Source: Methylocaldum sp. 14B (GTDB lineage Bacteria; Pseudomonadota; Gammaproteobacteria; Methylococcales; Methylococcaceae). From it: DNA of 63,336 nucleotides. A program made the translations under genes and the position numbers. Positions 62,311 through 63,336 of this stretch are shown here, piece after piece; the first letter of the stretch is position 1, and each line of letters starts with the position of its first letter. The stretch lies in the NCBI RefSeq assembly GCF_002005105.1, contig NZ_MSCV01000041.1, forward strand, positions 1-63,336, written 5' to 3'. The notes beneath the pieces are model-generated. The model made no database searches, was not told the origin of the DNA, and was given only the letters and a program-made list of their open reading frames with translations.

Positions 62311-63336
62311 CCCAGCGTCCATGCCAAGTATTAGGAAGATCGGTCAAGGCATAGCCGTTCTTCCTTTTCTTTTTCCGTTGGCCCCTGCCTTCGCCGTGGA
62401 TTGGCTTGTAACTCCCAATTTAACTGCGCGAGGAATATATTCCGACAATATCAATTTGTCCGGTAGCGGACAACGGTCTAGCAGTTCGGCGGGGCAGAAT
62501 GGCGATGATGCATTCGTGACTGAGTTAAGTCCTGGCGTATCAGTCCGGCGCCGGGGCCGAAATCTATTTAACTTGGATTATCGCATGCAGAATCTATTCT
62601 ATGCGGGAACGGATACAGATCCGCGGATCAATAACCAACTTCAAATGAATTCGACTACCGAGCTGTGGGATAATTCGGTATTCATCGATTCTACAAGTAC
62701 GATTGGGCAATACAATAACTCGACTACTGGCCGTTTTGCGTTTGATAATGTCTCGCAAACTGGCAATACCAGCGATTACAGAACTTTTCGAATCAGCCCC
62801 TATTGGAAGCCGCACTTGGGCGGTTATGCAGAAGGTACTGCCCGTGTCACGTACAGTAACATCGGCGGAGGAAACTTCGATTCGAATATTTTCGAACAAA
62901 GAATAGATTTGCGTAGTGGCAACTGGTTCGATTCGCTTGCCTGGCGTGCCAACTTTTATAATCAAGAAAACACGCGTGACAATGGTGTCGGAGGCGCCAG
63001 CGCTACAGGCGACGTAAAATATCGAAACTACAATGGCGAGTTGAGATACCGTCTCTCCAAGGAATTCAGCCCGTTTATTCAGGCAGGACGTTTCGAAAAC
63101 GATTTTTTAGGTCAGACAAACATTTCGGGGGCTCGAAACGGGGGGTATTGGACTGCGGGACTGGCTTGGACGCCGAGTGCTAAATTAGCTGTACAAGGCG
63201 GGTGGGGTAGCAACAATCATTTCATATCTGTGGCATGGGAGCCGAGCAAAAGAACTACGTTTCAGATCATCTACCGCGATAGCGACATAGGTGGGGCTTA
63301 TGGTGGAGGTGGTTTCGGCGGGTTAGGCTACGGCGG
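62303..63336 (+). CDS. Outer-membrane beta-barrel protein of XrtA/PEP-CTERM exopolysaccharide locus (partial)
   Basis: An open frame of at least 344 codons that runs off the window. It starts at ATG 62303, overlapping the kinase stop, or at ATG 62321. A signal peptide (IAVLPFLFPLAPAFA) is followed by VTPNLTARGIYSDNINLSGS and many alternating beta strands (FNLDYRMQNLFYAGTDTD; LRYRLSKEFSPFIQAGR). This fits the PEP-CTERM-associated outer-membrane family (EpsL-like, TIGR03016 as I recall it). It probably forms the exit path for the polymer. Confidence 0.82.
   Translation, partial: MGDPASMPSIRKIGQGIAVLPFLFPLAPAFAVDWLVTPNLTARGIYSDNINLSGSGQRSSSSAGQNGDDAFVTELSPGVSVRRRGRNLFNLDYRMQNLFYAGTDTDPRINNQLQMNSTTELWDNSVFIDSTSTIGQYNNSTTGRFAFDNVSQTGNTSDYRTFRISPYWKPHLGGYAEGTARVTYSNIGGGNFDSNIFEQRIDLRSGNWFDSLAWRANFYNQENTRDNGVGGASATGDVKYRNYNGELRYRLSKEFSPFIQAGRFENDFLGQTNISGARNGGYWTAGLAWTPSAKLAVQGGWGSNNHFISVAWEPSKRTTFQIIYRDSDIGGAYGGGGFGGLGYG

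Overview
The window looks like the chromosome of a Gram-negative gammaproteobacterium, and I infer an obligate or facultative methylotroph of the Methylococcaceae type. Evidence seen: a canonical gammaproteobacterial rnfABCDGE-nth operon, dksA-gluQ, ubiK, comM, rep, a glnK-amtB operon, outer-membrane proteins and lipoproteins, and an exosortase (XrtA/PEP-CTERM) type exopolysaccharide locus. The methylotroph assignment is weaker: it rests on a small XoxG/methanol-metabolism-like cytochrome c, a serine-glyoxylate-type aminotransferase beside L-serine dehydratase, and the overall GC and repeat style.

Layout. 1-9.4 kb: housekeeping and envelope genes (thiO, a secreted acidic-tailed protein, a UPF0182 membrane protein, an OmpA-like lipoprotein, cytochrome c, an M15-like peptidase, msrB). 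9.6-14.2 kb: polyphosphate metabolism, with ppk1 (carrying an unusual N-terminal helix-hairpin-helix segment) convergent with ppx/gppA and separated from it by a 650-bp stack of repeats. 14.4-20.8 kb: a yadGH ABC exporter, mepA, a two-gene membrane/coiled-coil unit of unknown function, and a YjbQ protein. 21.3-27.6 kb: an accessory secretion cluster: three small cysteine-free Asn/Gln-rich secreted proteins, a periplasmic C39-type peptidase, a VpsR/FleQ-like sigma54 activator, and an AMIN/coiled-coil/beta-barrel outer-membrane protein. It resembles the Fap functional-amyloid system but differs in key details. 28-34.4 kb: trxC, amtB-glnK with a clear sigma54/NtrC control region, ubiK, comM, rep, tRNA-Arg. 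34.4-39.8 kb: a decayed island at tRNA-Arg (integrase stub, broken IS3-type and IS6-type elements, a transposase fragment) holding a divergent gene pair. One gene encodes five tandem copies of a cysteine-pair repeat and the other encodes a small secreted peptide with exactly one copy. 39.9-49.5 kb: an RND outer-membrane factor, aminotransferase, sdaA, multicopper oxidase, small unknowns and repeats. 49.9-57.5 kb: tRNA-Phe, nth-rnf operon, gluQ, dksA. 57.7-63.3 kb: a class I aminotransferase and the start of the XrtA-type exopolysaccharide operon (export lipoprotein, chain-length protein, tyrosine kinase, outer-membrane protein running off the edge).

The genome is rich in small dispersed repeats. 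Five families are visible here (called A to E). Family A is a MITE-like element with AGAGCGTTTTC-type terminal inverted repeats. Inside it are tandem hairpins whose loops are constant while their stems change in a compensated way. Family B is a 149-bp multi-hairpin unit present in two copies with only two differences. Families A, B and C are sometimes abutted into composites.

The best candidates for undescribed biology are: the Fap-like but CxxC-less secretion cluster with its own sigma54 regulator (21.3-27.6 kb); the cysteine-pair repeat protein and its single-unit secreted partner (36.0-38.3 kb); and the covarying hairpin array of family A. All protein assignments come from reading motifs and recalled family features; no database search was run.
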